From Spirometra erinaceieuropaei (lineage: Eukaryota > Platyhelminthes > Cestoda > Diphyllobothriidea > Diphyllobothriidae): a DNA stretch of 64,000 bases. Position numbers and translations under genes: made by a program. The notes below the pieces were generated by a model that saw only the letters and a list, made by a program, of their open reading frames with translations, searched no databases and was not told the DNA's origin. The stretch's first letter is position 1. Every line of letters starts with the position of its first letter. The stretch lies in contig CACRXP010000172.1 in assembly GCA_902702965.1 (NCBI GenBank), positions 242,754 through 306,753 on the forward strand. Reading direction: 5' to 3'. Positions 11,521-24,190 of the stretch are shown here, in pieces.

Positions 11521-12586
11521 GACAGAAAAAAAGAGAAAATACATGGTAAGCTCATCATTCTCTTCACATAAGTTCTCCTTTCTTGCACAAGTGGTGTCTG
11601 TCGGCCTCGTTTGGCGCAGGTAAATCGATCCTACGGTTGACCGATTTGGTGTCGGATTTCCAGGCTTTGATTATGTCTCATGATTTTGCTCTAGGCTCGG
11701 TCGAGAACTTATGCATTGTTAAAGCAGAACTGATGATTATTTTCGAGGCAGTGCATTGGGACATGCGAGCATACATCTTTTTGCTTTATGGGTAAAACAT
11801 GCTCATGCATGCGCGATCTTAGTCGGCTATCGGTTATGCCATTGTAACTGACAGTCTAGACAGTTGACGCAGTAAAAAATTCTGACGTTCTTTGTCGTCA
11901 GCAGCAAGCTTGCGGGTGGACATAATGGCATCGAGTGAAAACCTAACACCAACAATGAGTGACAAACGCTTACTTGACATGTACATATATATATATATAA
12001 TTTAGAAATTGCTCAATGCGGGACATAGAGCTAAGTCACCGGGGCATGATTTTCTAGGGTCAGGCCCGAAATTTCAATGAACATTCGAGTCGAAGACAAT
12101 CAACTACTGTGGAATAGCCACGTACTGTCCATTCTACAAACACGCAGTATTACAAGTGTGAAATTTATATGTCAAAAGTTGTATGCCGTACTATCGACAT
12201 TGGTGCTAGTTAAAAGCCCGGATATGTGTTTCGGCATGACTGAGCTGAAAAAAGGCTTTTGGACTCTGAACCCCCTCTCCGTTCAAATATTCGTGTTTTA
12301 CGCAGCCTAATTCAAACACCCAACTATGCCTTGTTCACACATGCAGAGCTGGTAACAGCAGCAGCAGCAGCACAAATTGCGCGTAAAACAGCGCAGCCCA
12401 TTTTCTCTGCGCCATCGGCATCAGCCGGTGAACGTCACTGTCATGTGACATTAGACAGAATGTTGTTTCATCCTGCCCTGCACGATGGTGGGCTAGTAAA
12501 AAAAGGAGCCCAGGCACAGGATGCACCAAATTGCATGGCGCAGTAACCGCCAGAAGTAGAGACAATCGGACTTGAATCCGGTGCCT
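11521..12586. other. Non-coding, nothing recognised
   Basis: Small unrelated frames, a short AT tract near 11985 and a (CAG)n run near 12357. It ends at an assembly gap. Confidence 0.5.
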
Positions 12587-12845
12587 NNNNNNNNNNNNNN
12601 NNNNNNNNNNNNNNNNNNNNNNNNNNNNNNNNNNNNNNNNNNNNNNNNNNNNNNNNNNNNNNNNNNNNNNNNNNNNNNNNNNNNNNNNNNNNNNNNNNNN
12701 NNNNNNNNNNNNNNNNNNNNNNNNNNNNNNNNNNNNNNNNNNNNNNNNNNNNNNNNNNNNNNNNNNNNNNNNNNNNNNNNNNNNNNNNNNNNNNNNNNNN
12801 NNNNNNNNNNNNNNNNNNNNNNNNNNNNNNNNNNNNNNNNNNNNN
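12587..12845. other. Assembly gap (259 N)
   Basis: A run of N. Frames reported across it are artefacts of the unknown bases. Confidence 1.
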
Positions 12846-13739
12846 ACCCTCCAGCCACCTGTAATACGGGGCCTGGCTACCAACTGCGATCTAGCCGATA
12901 TTACAATTGAAAGTAGGCTCGCCTTAATCATTTGTTTGGCGGCAGCGTGTGCCATGAAGCCGAGGGAAAAGCAAACGGCAACACAATGGGGCTCGACCTC
13001 TACTGACATAGTATAATATTAAAACTTGTTGACGTGTGACTATACGGACAGGGTCGAATACTTGGACGTGTCAGGGTTTGGTAGGAAATGCACTGTTTGA
13101 CAATATGCATGTTAACGTGGGTTGACAGTATCGAGGGTTAGTTCTGCTGGTACTGTTCTCGCAGGCATTATGAACAGCATTCGCCAATAACGTTGGAGTG
13201 GTGTTTGGGGTTGGTTATAGTTCAGTATGACCAATTAGCTGCCGAGGGTATATGGTTGTTAAATAAGGATGGTAAAGGGTCTACCAGACAATCAATCCGT
13301 CTTGAGTCGAAAGGAGGTTACCCCTATCCGGGATTTGAGGTGAAGATAATGACCTATGCAGGAGACAAACTTTGGCGTAGCTCTGGGTTATTAAAAACTC
13401 AGATAACAGTACTTAACCTCGGTCCCAAACACCTTCCGTAATGTTGCAATGCAAAATTACAACAAAATTGTGCTAGGCGGCTTGATGCAACACTCAGTAT
13501 GCCCAACGTGTCCAGGCTAATGCTATCGACACCGTCTTTGACTCGGCCACCTACACGGGATTTTATGGGATTGGATAGTCTTGGTTTATTCAAGTCATTT
13601 TTTATTGTCGTTTAGCCATACTGCTGCTCACCCTCGTGCTCCCCAGCTCTCTTCACCTGCATGACCACCGCGCTTAAAAACGGCCGAACAAGGCATATTT
13701 ATTGAAGGCTATGGGAGTTCGACCGTCGCGTCCAACGAT
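12846..13739. other. Non-coding, nothing recognised
   Basis: Begins with 'ccacctgtaatacgggg', a phrase also found inside R3 and R4 elements, so the edge of a related element may lie in the gap. The rest is unrecognised. Confidence 0.45.
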
Positions 13740-14060
13740 GCCCACCGGGTGCTTCACAGCAAGATGATAGTAGGCATGGCGATTTGCAAGTGAACTAGGT
13801 TGTAGTGAGAATAGACTTTCGCAGCGTTTACCGCACTCTCTCCTCCTCCCCCACCTGGGCCCTGTGTCAAGACATAGTCAAGAAGACCAGGAGGGGGCGG
13901 GAGAGGGCACAGGTGGCTGGCACAGCCAGAGCCGCACCTAGGCGTACCACCACATTCTCCGGTCCACAACAGACACTTGACCAGAATTTTAACTGGCAAC
14001 AAAATTGAGTCAGAAGAAGAAGAGGATGACATGCAAGTCACTGGGCAACCATGCACACGG
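13740..14060 (-). repeat. Retroposon family R2, minus copy
   Basis: Reverse complement carries the R2 blocks in order: aaaattctggtcaagtgt, gtggtacgcctaggtgcgg, acacagggcccaggtggggg. Confidence 0.7.
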
Positions 14061-14854
14061 CCTGCATACCCGGCGGGAGTGCAAGCACACTGACTGGTAG
14101 GGAACCAGATGCCAGAGAACTGTCATCGCTCATCAAGCTGTGAGGGCCATGGTTTGCTGAATCATGGCATAGCATACGCATACAATCCGCAAAGCCCTAT
14201 TGAGAGCTAAAACGACTGCTGTGTAGCACACAATTGCATCGGTTTATGCCAGTACACTCTGTCCACACGCCGGTCTCGTAAATCCTGCCAGCGTTGTTTA
14301 ATTTGAAGCCTTTTTCTGGGCTGTAGTTCGAACTAAACAAGATGGTGGTGACGGCGGCGGCGGCGGCGGCAGCGGCAGCGGCAGCGGCGAAAAGCCACGC
14401 ACCCACATGCATTTTACGACCCAGTGGAAATTATTCAGGCTGCCTTCATACCTCTAAGTTGCCTTAGGTCAGCAGGCGTGTGCGGGTGATTAGAACTGTC
14501 TTGCGTTTGTATCGTAGTTGGCATCGTGCTTAAACAGCAATTCCCATGATATCATCTGCGTGCAGGGTTTCCCTGTGTGTCAGCCTGTGCACATACTGCC
14601 AGAATAAATCGAATTCCCATTGCTGGTAAAAACTTACGGCGTATTTCTTACACCCCTAGTAGTTCTAAGCGTAGGACGCTGTTTCTCGCAGGCGTCTACT
14701 CACACGCTCCAAGCACCTTGAATACTGGTTGGTTTTGCTCAGCCGCCTCAATAAGTCTTATTCAACATAATATGATTAGAATTTGCACCGAGAAACACAG
14801 AAGGGACCGAAAAAACCACCCCCTATGAGAGTTCACATGTACACGCACAGAGGT
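14061..14854. other. Non-coding with a GCG/GCA microsatellite
   Basis: A (GGC)n/(AGCGGC)n tract at about 14351-14390 produces a spurious poly-Ala frame on the minus strand. Nothing else recognised. Confidence 0.55.
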
Positions 14855-15180
14855 GTGCGTGAATAACGTTCGACGATCAAGTTACGAGACATGCTAGGCC
14901 TGCTGTGCCTTGGAGCTCAGTCTCGATACCCGCCAGCAGCCGCGATCGGTGAGCGTCCCTCTATCATTGTATATACCCGATCGAAACCTACGGGACAACG
15001 GACCCCTGGCTCAGTGGTTAGGGCGTTGAACGTCTTACCAACAGGTCGCAAGATCGAGCCTCGGGGGTCGCAAAACCTGGCTGACTAATGACGGCTAATA
15101 AGTCAGAAACGGTCATTGTAGTCTACGTTGTCTTTTCCGAGAACGTTATTCTACTTACATATATATATATACCCCCTCTG
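14855..15180 (+). repeat. tRNA-derived SINE (family S), nearly complete
   Basis: 5' segment (gatcggtgagcgtccctc), tRNA-like head at about 15000-15066 with A box 'tggctcagtgg' and B-box-like 'agatcgagcctc', then the tail (gacggctaataagtcagaaa) and an AT tract. It gives the clearest plus-strand order of the family's parts: 5' segment, tRNA head, tail, (AT)n. Confidence 0.8.
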
Positions 15181-17084
15181 AGCTACATATATATATAGCT
15201 GAGGTGGTGTGTACTCCGAAATGATACAGGGAAAATAGAAGGATTCTAGGGAAAATCAAGCTGTACTCATGAATTTTTAAGCTGCTAGCACCAACCTATC
15301 GTCAAACAAAATGAAGTTTAATATATGAGATTACTGCCCTAGAGCATTTGGGTGCATAGTGAAGCGTGCATGGAAGAGGGGTTGACGTCGTGTAAAGAAG
15401 AGCAGAAAAGGAGAGCCTCCTAAAGTCGACTGGAAAAGCACCTGAAAATAGAAGCAGCCACAGGTCGAGAGTTTAGTTGTTACTTCGAACACAGTACCTA
15501 GTGCATATGACCTTGAAAGCGCTGCAGAAGTTACAGCATTTTTGTACCTGCAACAGGTAGATTTGCATCCTTAGTGTGGGCGATGAGCAAGTGACCGAGG
15601 AATGCCAGGCTGGACAGTTTCGTCAGACTCAGCTGACGGATGACACGAATGTTTATCATGACCTCTTCAGACCCAAATTGGGGATAGCCACAGAGCGTGG
15701 CAGACGCCAGATAAAAAAGCTTACGTCATATCAGCCACCACAAACAATCTCACAAGTTCTGCTTAGCTTAAAACGGACCTGCGTCTGGCTGGAGAGGGCA
15801 GAAAGAGGACTGGAAAATGGTACCAAGTCGGCTCAGACCCAGCGTTTCAGTTCCTCTCCAAAACAATCCTCGCTCTCTTTAAACTACAGCCGCGCGCCTA
15901 AAGTCATGGCTAAAGGTGCTTTCAATAGAGGAACTAAAACGGCCCTCCCTCCATCGGAGCGACAGTCTGTAATATTTCCTTTTGCCCTCCTCTTCCTCAA
16001 TCGGCCCTTTATGCAACGCTCACTTCCATGAAATTCGAGAACCTTGTGCATGAAGTCTAGCACATGTCGCGTAGGAATTTAGGTCGTGTGTAGCAGGCGT
16101 AAACGAGCTGTTTAACCTTGTCGTCTTGACTTTGCCATATTATGAGAGCGAAGTGGGAGGGCGCACTAGACGCGGTGCAAGTCTGGCCGCTATAAGTAGA
16201 TGCATGCGCAAGCCACTGCTCTCCTAGCGTCCACCTAATGAGAAAGTGACGAACCTCGTTCCTCTCGACAGTTAGGTATCGTGCCAGTTAGCATGCTGCA
16301 CTTTTTATAGCGCAATCCACTAAGGGGCACGGGCTAGCACATAAGGCCACGGCAGGGAATCGATTCACTAGGCGCAAAACTGACATAACAAAAGGAACTG
16401 TCCGAAAACCAATTTGGCCCTGGGACTATCGAAAGTTATCAAGAACAAAAATGCTAGGCAAAGGCAGACTGAGTAGTTTAGCAGGGCAGCAGTTCATAGT
16501 GCGGCAGTGCTTCGGCAGAAAACTCCGAGCACGGTGTCGGTCCTGGGTTGCGGGGGGCTAAGGTAACTTCCGGTTATCCAGAACCTCGGCAAATCTCTGC
16601 CTGTGCAAGTTTTTGTGTCCTTTCCAGAAAAAAGACATCGGAAACCTATCGTCATCGCTGGTCACTGGAGCTTTAGAGGGCTGACTGACGGGAGCTGTCT
16701 CAAAAACAGTGCCGGACGAGGTTAGCAGACGAATAAAACAAACCCCACTTCCCTTGCGAACATGAACTATAACTAGCATTTGTGAGTAAAAAGCAAGTCG
16801 GCGACTGAACTCTACGTTTCCTGTCTTCTGGTGACCTCCTAGACATCGGGTTGTGCAGTCGGACCTGTCAGAACATTCAACAGCTCTGACCTTCCACTCG
16901 CTTTTAGCACTGACAGTATGTTGTGCTCGCGACTCGTTACTGCGGTCGGACATAGGCCTCCATGGCCTCCAAAGTCAAGTAGAACCTACCCTGCGTAAGG
17001 GCTCGGTGGCCGTGAAGCAAAGTGACTGAAGTTGCGTGGGGGCAGAGGAAGCTTTCAAATTCGATCGTGTTTTGAGATTCCCGA
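15181..17084. other. Non-coding, nothing recognised
   Basis: A 151-codon frame at 15576-16031 (+) and a 131-codon frame at 16558-16953 (-) have no motif or splice support that I can recognise. Either could be chance. Confidence 0.4.
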
Positions 17085-17490
17085 GACATTGCCGACAAAG
17101 ATAAGGGAGACTGAGATGGCTATAATAGCTTATAGTAATAGACGCTGTGCGGCTGTGGGCGGGGCTCGAGAGAGATCCCAAAAACACTGTTTGCCTGCGT
17201 AGACACAAAAAAAAACAAAAATAACATCCTCAACATCGTAGACCCAGGTACGCATCTGCCGTGTTTATTTTGATCGTTATCTCCAAAGTGGTTAGTGCCG
17301 TACTGCGAGCAGGTTAGCCCGGCGTGTGATTTGACATTTACCCAGTCGCAGCAGGCAGGGTGAGGAATATTGACTTTCAATGGCTAAAGACCCCAGATTC
17401 GAACCCATGACCGGCGAGGTGCAGCTGGTTGGCAATGCAAATAAGTCACAAGCATTCCTTCAAGCCCGATTTGTCTTTGCCAGTAATAAT
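17085..17490. repeat. SINE family S fragments
   Basis: At 17085-17165 there is a reversed tail piece (gccgacaaagataagggaga) with 'gctgtgcggctgtgg', also seen next to the Penelope element at 56.6 kb. At 17385-17490 there is a reversed B-box-like 'agattcgaacccatgacc' and another tail remnant. Broken and not functional. Confidence 0.5.
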
Positions 17491-18009
17491 TCTCAAGTTT
17501 GTTCAACCTCTCGTAGGACGGAAGACTGGATTTTTCGTGAAATAGCGGATGGGTAGGCCGATTCCTTCAAGTTTTTAGTGTCTTTATGTGACCGTAGGGA
17601 GCAGAACCGTTGCTGAATGGCAGAAAGTATTACATTCTGACGGAGAGAAAGGTAATTACGTAAAACAACGAATCCAGCGGGGAAGAATGGATGTTGGTGG
17701 GGACGGGGGGGGAGGGGAGGGAGTCTGTCTAGCCACGTTTTCACACCAGTAAACAAATTACTCCGGTTTTCCAGCAAAACATCATTAAGAGAAACATCCC
17801 CAGTCTGTGCGCAATAAAGAGTGGAAGTAAAGGCTCCATACGACGAAAAACAATAACCGATCTTGTAAAAATCTTGTTAGACGCGGAGTATATTTAACCT
17901 ATAAGATCCAAGTTTGAGAGTTTATGTGTTAATGTCCAACAAGCAAAAGTCAACTAGTTGACTACGTGGAGGAAAAATTTAACTCCTGATACGTTAGTCG
18001 CTAAATATG

Positions 18010-18370
18010 TATGTATGAGAGAAGAAAAGATGATCTCGGGAACCGCGGTTGTATTGTCCTGAAGTTTCAGACGCGAAGGAGCTTCCATCAACGTTGTAAC
18101 TGTTCCTGCCACCTGGTTTCTAATGGCGACGTTTCTTCTTACGTATGTCCGTGGATGCGCGGCCTCGCTTTTATTAACATATATACGTATAAGGAAGGAG
18201 AATGCTCGTCGTAAAATCCAGTTTTACTAGTGAATTTTCCTGCTGATTACACCAGCTGGTGTGACCAGGCGTGGAACACCTCGCGGTTGGGTATGACTGG
18301 CTGAGGACGGCTAATAAACCAGAAGTGGCTATTCAAGTCGTTTTTGTCTTTGTCCGTAAGAGAGAAAGCC
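18010..18370. repeat. Penelope-type tail remnant plus SINE fragment
   Basis: 18012-18096 repeats the outer end of the large palindrome (gatctcgggaacc, ttgtattgtcctga) and holds a decayed hammerhead-like hairpin on the minus strand (core ttgatgg, GAAACTTCAGGACAAT). 18280-18370 is a plus-strand SINE tail (tatgactggctgaggacggc). AT repeats follow near 18455. Confidence 0.5.
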
Positions 18371-19329
18371 TCAAGGCACAACAAAACGAGTGGATTTCAC
18401 AACACAGTCGGTGTCTGCCCCACCACCACAGATATATATAATCTTTACGCATATCGATATATATATATATATACATATCCAGTAACATGATAGGCGAACA
18501 GCCCGTGATCTCCTTTTCTCCTAGATTGCCCCCTGAGATGCGCACTTGGATTTTGATTGGTAATGTGTTAATACGACAAATCAGGTGTCCAACAAATACT
18601 AATAATTAACCAGTCCTTCAACATTAAGTGCATTGACAAATTACAGTATTATGTGCTGCGGTACAGTATTGAACCTGCGCAAAAAGGTGAAGTTCCCAAA
18701 CGCCAAAATGTTTTATCATAGGCCGGAAAATCAAAGATCTCAGCAGGTGTTTGTCTTCCGCAGTCCTCAAAATTTAAGGAACGTCACGCGCTGGATTCCA
18801 CGTATTAGATTTTTCAACTGCAAACGCAGCCTCTTCAGGTTACACCGGCGGACCGTTCGAGTTATCTGCCAGAGTGGGCAGTTCTACCGCCAGTCATTTG
18901 AGGGGTCGAAATGGCCATAAAATGGTGACCTTGACGCTGATATCACCCCACCTGAGGCTATAGGGAGGGAAACTCTTCCTTCCTCAGTTACATCTCTTAT
19001 GCACTTGAGCGCTTCAGAGCCATTTTACGACTCAGGCAACGCCAGTAACAAGTCACGGCACCGAGAGGGGAATAGCACTGCAGATATGTGGTCGACATTC
19101 AATGTTAGTGCAAGAAACGCTAACAGGCAGTGACATCACACTTTTTAATTCCTTCCACCTTCTGCAAACGACTCCCTCCTGTGTCTTTACGATTTTTACG
19201 ACTATTGGCCAACTCACCACCCGCACAGCAAGTACAACCTCCTTTCATCCTCTTTAAGAATACGACAAATGCACAGCTCGCATAATAGTTTAAAGAGAAA
19301 AAATGCAGGCAAAGGGGAAGGAAACTTAC
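18371..19329. other. Downstream of the UCR1 exon: presumed intron, no gene seen
   Basis: On the minus strand this follows the PDE4 exon's splice donor (gtaagt at 19324-19329) and so should be intron. I could not find the next UCR1 exon here or further left. Confidence 0.5.
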
Positions 19330-20375
19330 TCTTTTGAGCTCTGCACATTGGTGAGGTAGATGAAGTTGCTGCGGACTTTGCGGAGACTGGCCAGGATCTG
19401 AGCAAACGGGGTGACGATGGCCTCATCGGTATGACTAAAAATGTAAAGGGAGTCTCTTCGTGAACTACTGCTACAGCCACTACAAACGGCTGGGAGAGCA
19501 CTGAGGTTACTGTTGGGGGATGAACTCGAGACAACAGTTTGTAGCAGGTGAGAGTGGGCACAGGGCTCCGTATGGCCTGACGCCCGTTCAGGCACTGCAG
19601 ACACCTCCGTTCGTTTTACACTGCGCCAGACCGGTGACATGAATCCAAGTCTCGAGGGAGAGGAGATGGTCTTTCCCTCCTTTTTAGCCTGCGAACGCTT
19701 CCTAAAGGAGCCCCTGGAACGCAGTCGCACCATGATCGTTCTCTTGCGGGGTGATGAAGAGGAGTTGGCGGAATCCATCACTTCCTCCCTCCCAGTCTCC
19801 GTCCCCTCAGCTGTTTTAATCGCGGAGGGGTCCAATGCGGCACGCTTGTCCTCGTGGGGAATCAGGGCTTCCGCCTCTGTCTCCTCTTCATCACCCTTAG
19901 TGCAAGAGGCCTCCTCTGTTATCCTTCGCCGGCCGGACATGATGCTGATGGGGGGTTTGATGGCGGTGGGTACACTAGCGAAGGAACTGCGACGACTTTC
20001 ACCAAGGTCGTCCAAGACGAAGGACTCAGCCAACGCTAACTGCGCAGTGCTTTCAGCCACCAGGGTTGGACGCCGACCCGTCTCCAAGTCGATTTCAAAG
20101 TTAAGTGTGGACCTTCGACGACAGGTTTCTTCCCTATCGAGAAGGTTATTTAGCGGTAGGCTGGAAGTGTGCCCGTTGGATTTTTTACGAGCGGATCTCA
20201 AACTGGTTTTAGACGGGCTGTTTGGATTGGAAGGGAACTCAGTGACAATGGCAGGCGGCTGGATAGATTCTGGTTTCTCTAACTGTGATTGTTGTAGTTC
20301 CTGCTGTTGTTGCTGTTGTTGTGGTCCTGTTATCCGTGACTCTTTCTTACTCAGCACACAACAGAGTCGCCACAT
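19330..20375 (-). CDS. PDE4 N-terminal exon with UCR1 start
   Basis: 5' part of a long-form cAMP-specific 3',5'-cyclic phosphodiesterase 4, the enzyme that hydrolyses cAMP in the cytoplasm. The reading frame gives about 348 residues. It starts at an ATG with an in-frame TAA 18 bases upstream; an upstream exon cannot be excluded. Residues 1-300 are low-complexity and basic/serine-rich, with a Q7 run at 19-25. Residues 306-309 are RRDS, matching the PKA site (RRES) of vertebrate UCR1, and 321-338 read VTPFAQILASLRKVRSNF, the UCR1 signature. The exon ends at 19330 before a consensus donor (gtaagt). In the family UCR1 binds UCR2 and restrains the catalytic domain until PKA phosphorylates the serine. 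The rest of UCR1 and the catalytic domain were not found. The UCR2 exons in this window lie on the opposite strand. Confidence 0.85.
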
Positions 20376-23300
20376 TGCAGCCTTCTTGGCTTAAGTGTGG
20401 TGTGTCCTCACGGAGGTCCCGAGATCGGAATCTTACGGATGGTGAAGATGCTGATTGTGTCGTCGAAGCAAATTTGAAAATTATCCACTGTGAACTGAAC
20501 ATGTAGTCCTTGATAGTATTCCAGGGCGTGACGGCTGAGGAGGCCTTTGCGTCATATTACTACTATGGCACTGCCGGGATGCGAAGTAGGTCTCATTTCG
20601 AGATTACTACATCGTGGGCGGGTGCGTACGTGGGGCTTATGGCACCGCGTCTTCAAGTTGACTTGACGCGTGCGAATGCGCACTGAGGGGCCGCGTGCCG
20701 TGGTCTGTCTGGCTTCGTGTGTGTGCGTGTGTGTGTGTGTATGTGCGTGTGTGCTTATCCAGAAAAAGGGGTGTGTAGGGGGATCTTGACCTTGGCAGAG
20801 TATATAAACCAGACGGCTGTTTGCACACCCTGGCCCGGCTACAAAAATGAGATCCGCTTGGGTAGTGGCGACGACAACGACGACGACGGCAACAGCAGTG
20901 TCACTTCAGGGGTGCGGGAGATGGACAGACAGACAGACGGGGATAACGCAGAGACACACTGCAGGTGCACACTCACGCGGCCAGGGGGTAGGGCGCTATC
21001 CGGCCACGGTTACGCTGCACTGGTCCATTCACACCAACGCAGACATCGAAAGGACAGGCGCGGGTGTCCACTGAATGTCTGCAGAAGTTTCTGATTTTCT
21101 GATTGGCTAACTAACCTGTCTGCCTATCGATCAGAGGCAGCCTGTGCATGTGCGATTTCATACACGCCTGCACGCGTAGGGAGCTGAGCACTTCCTGGGT
21201 CAGAGCGCTCGGGGATGAAATGTACTTCGCCTCTGCGATTTCTGTCGCTGCTCTATTTCTCTCCTAACCCCCCCCCCCTCCCCACCGCATCCCGGTCTCA
21301 CCATTATACTTATTTGTCCTTTTTCGCATTCGAGCCTCCCCCCACCCGCCCTGGCAGGTCATCTAACGAAGCGCACTGTCTCGCCCCCCGTCCACCGAGC
21401 ACGTGTTTTACGTCACCGCCGGGGCACAGATTTCGCGCATCAGCCCTAGTTACAACAGGAAAGGGGGAGGAGGGGCATTGCATAGCGAATGGCTACCTTT
21501 AGGTCGGCGTGAGCTTTTTGCACCTTAAGCCGTCTCACATGGGAATCGTGAGTTCCTTGCCATTATCGCTGGAGCCGGTAATCTCTCTCTGGTGGCTGAA
21601 CAGTCTCGCCAAATATCGTTCCATCCTGACCTCGTCAGGCACCTAACTCTCCGCGAAGCTCCGTTGAGTGAAGTGGTCATAGGTCGGAAGCTATCTCGAC
21701 TTGTGAGCAAAATCGAGTGAAGGTAGTCATTGTGCGTCTCTTCACTGCGGCTGAGTTTACGTCTGAACCTCGATCGGCTCGGTCGGGGAAGGGGGACATT
21801 AGGTCCGGTCAGCCAACGCGCCCGAGCCCATCTAGAGTTTTCTTAGAACGGTTTTGCTATTGGGGGAAGATGAGCGTTGGGGGAGGCGATGAGGTCTATG
21901 TTGTATAACTGATATGCAGACCGATTAGTTGTTTTTATTAACGGGTTGTAAATTATAAGGGAAAAATGAGAAATGAATGATGATAGCGAATATACAGTGG
22001 GTCAAAGTAAGTCATATTTAGAAAAAGTCAATGAGTCTACGTTTTGCGGCCTAAGCGGCAGTTGCGATCAGATGGCAGGAGTTGCACTGACGATTATCTT
22101 TCTTGGGTTAAGTTGAGAAGTAAGATCAGTATAAACGCAGTGAATCTGGGTTTAGGATAGTTATGCTGACTGGATGTTTGGAACTTCCGAAAGCAGTATT
22201 CTTAGGGTTGAAAGAACGCCTAGTTGTCTCAAAATGGCCGGCAGGGAGAGCATTAAAATTGATCATACTGTGGCCCCTCTTAAAAATATCTTTAACAAAA
22301 ATTAATTTAGGACGACTGGCAAAAAAACAGTATCAGAACACATCCAATTTCTAATCGTTCGCATCCGTCGTACGGACTGGCAAATAATTAGTTTGACGTT
22401 TCCATGTTTGTTTTCCGAAGCTTAAATAAATTACATGGCAGTTGAGAGGAAGGGTACTGAAAGATTGCATTTCTTTTACTCTTTACAAGAAGATAAGTCT
22501 TCCCTAATTTCCTACTTGAAAGAAGGACATGTTTCGTTTAGGAACTGTGATGTGATGCTCGTTCAGATTTTGGAATGGTTAGTTAAGCAGCGTAATGTCT
22601 CCATTTTTGTAGTACTAACATCTCGGTTCGCAATATGCTTAGAGTACTTTGTGGTACAATCAGGACATTCAGCGCAATCATTGGCAAACGAAAGCTCCAT
22701 CTGCCTGAGGTTTACATTAAACCGCAAAAACCACTTATTTCGGCAGATGACCAAGAGTTATTACTCCGGCATTTCAGTATGCCCGGTAATTTTGCTAAAA
22801 AAGGCACATTCCAGCCTTCTGACCTTTTTAGCTGTGGTAATAAACTTGGAGAAAAATTCGGAGAAATAACGCAGCCACACTGTGACTAACAGTCTCATTT
22901 GCCTGCGTTTTTAATTTCAACCAAAAACTTTACATCTGGCATCTCGGTAAGGTACCTCCTATACCCATGATTTATGCTCCGAATGCGAGTGCATACACGG
23001 CGACCAATAAGCCAAGAAACCGTTATTCTGACATCCAAAATTGCAGCCATTGATATAAAATATTGAGAGAAGAACTCTGATATGGCTGTATGACGACAAT
23101 CAATCATTCTACTAACATGACGAGCTCCTCACAACTTTTTCTGCCAATGTACTGCTTGGAGCTTCACACTTTTCTGCACAATTTTAGTTCTTAAAAGCGG
23201 ACTTATTTGACATTTTGATGTCCAGGACGGCCACTTTAAAGCTGAAATAAAGTGTTATTCACTAGGAAACATCTTGTCGAGTAGAATGACATCAGAGAGT

Positions 23301-23734
23301 TTGATTTTGAGCTTACTGCACTGACTGTGACGTCTTCCTCACGAAATCAGCCCGACTTTGATTTGGTCCAATTCAGCGTCCTCTATACTTCTAAGAATAA
23401 CGCAATTCGGCGTCTTAAACAATGCAGTTTTCACAGCCGGGAAATTAGGTAGCCATGCGAAACTCGATTTCGGCATAACCGTGGGATTAAATAATGTAAA
23501 CAAACTCAAGGACATGATGTAGGTTGCACAACTGCTCAACTCTTATTTGTTAGTATTTGCTGTCTCTAAGGCGTGCCAATGAGATTATCTGAATGATAAA
23601 TCCAGTTATAGACTACCTAACAGCACGAGAGAAGAAGTTTGCCAAATATTATGGCTGAAAGCCAGAAAGGCCTGGCCAGAGAGGACCATTCTGCCATCAG
23701 TGGCATGACCTTCTCCTCGCAAGTGTGTGTTTGA
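20376..23734. other. Upstream of the PDE4 exon: GC-rich then ordinary non-coding
   Basis: 20.5-21.5 kb is GC- and CpG-richer than most of the window and holds a (GT)n tract at about 20716-20754. It is a reasonable place for a promoter or 5' UTR of the minus-strand PDE4 exon, but I see no decisive element. A 144-codon plus frame at 22435-22869 has no recognisable domain. The remainder is unrecognised. Confidence 0.4.
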
Positions 23735-24190
23735 TCCTACAACGGGCCACGCCGTAGATGCGCTGAACCGACAGAGGAGCCACATCGAAGTTCGACAGGC
23801 GTTATCGGGCAGGTACACCAACAACAAATGCCAAAATTCGAGGCCTGGTGGCACACCCAGTTGCTGGTTCATTTCGCGCCTATTGGGATCCGTGTCGCTC
23901 CCCTATTTGTATTGGGATATAAAATCCTGGTCAGAGTCTGTTGTGGTACGCCTAGGTGCGGGTTTAGGCCGTGCCAGCCACCTGCGCCTTCCCCCGCCTC
24001 TGGTCTTCCTGACTTGATCATGACTACGGATATAGGTGGGGAGGGGGGAGAGGGAGGAGGCGAGGGTGCGATAGATGCTGCGCAAGTCCACCATGATTTT
24101 AAACTAATTCACGCGCATTCACCGTCGCTGCCCTCACCCCGCTGTGCGTCACACGATGGACATCGAAGGTCACGGCGATCGAACTGCCGT
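23735..24190 (+). repeat. Retroposon family R2, near full length
   Basis: Has the 5' block (gggccacgccgtagatgcgctg, cgttatcgggcaggt), then aaaatcctggtcagagtctg, gtggtacgcctaggtgcggg, gatgctgcgcaag and the terminal 'cgatggacatcg...ggtcacggcgatcgaactg'. Same order as the 453-bp insertion at 41654. Confidence 0.75.

Noticed and set aside
12335..13009. 224-codon minus frame
   Set aside because: More than a third of it is assembly gap; the rest is not recognisable.
14197..14412. Poly-Ala frame on minus
   Set aside because: GCG/GCA microsatellite.
15576..16031. 151-codon plus frame
   Set aside because: No motif, no splice or promoter support; open frames of this size occur by chance in moderately GC-rich DNA.
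19639..20394. 251-codon plus-strand frame antisense to the PDE4 exon
   Set aside because: Shadow of the minus-strand exon; its Cys/Ser-rich end is the complement of the poly-Gln run.
22435..22869. 144-codon plus frame
   Set aside because: AT-rich, no recognised family, overlapped by other frames of similar length.
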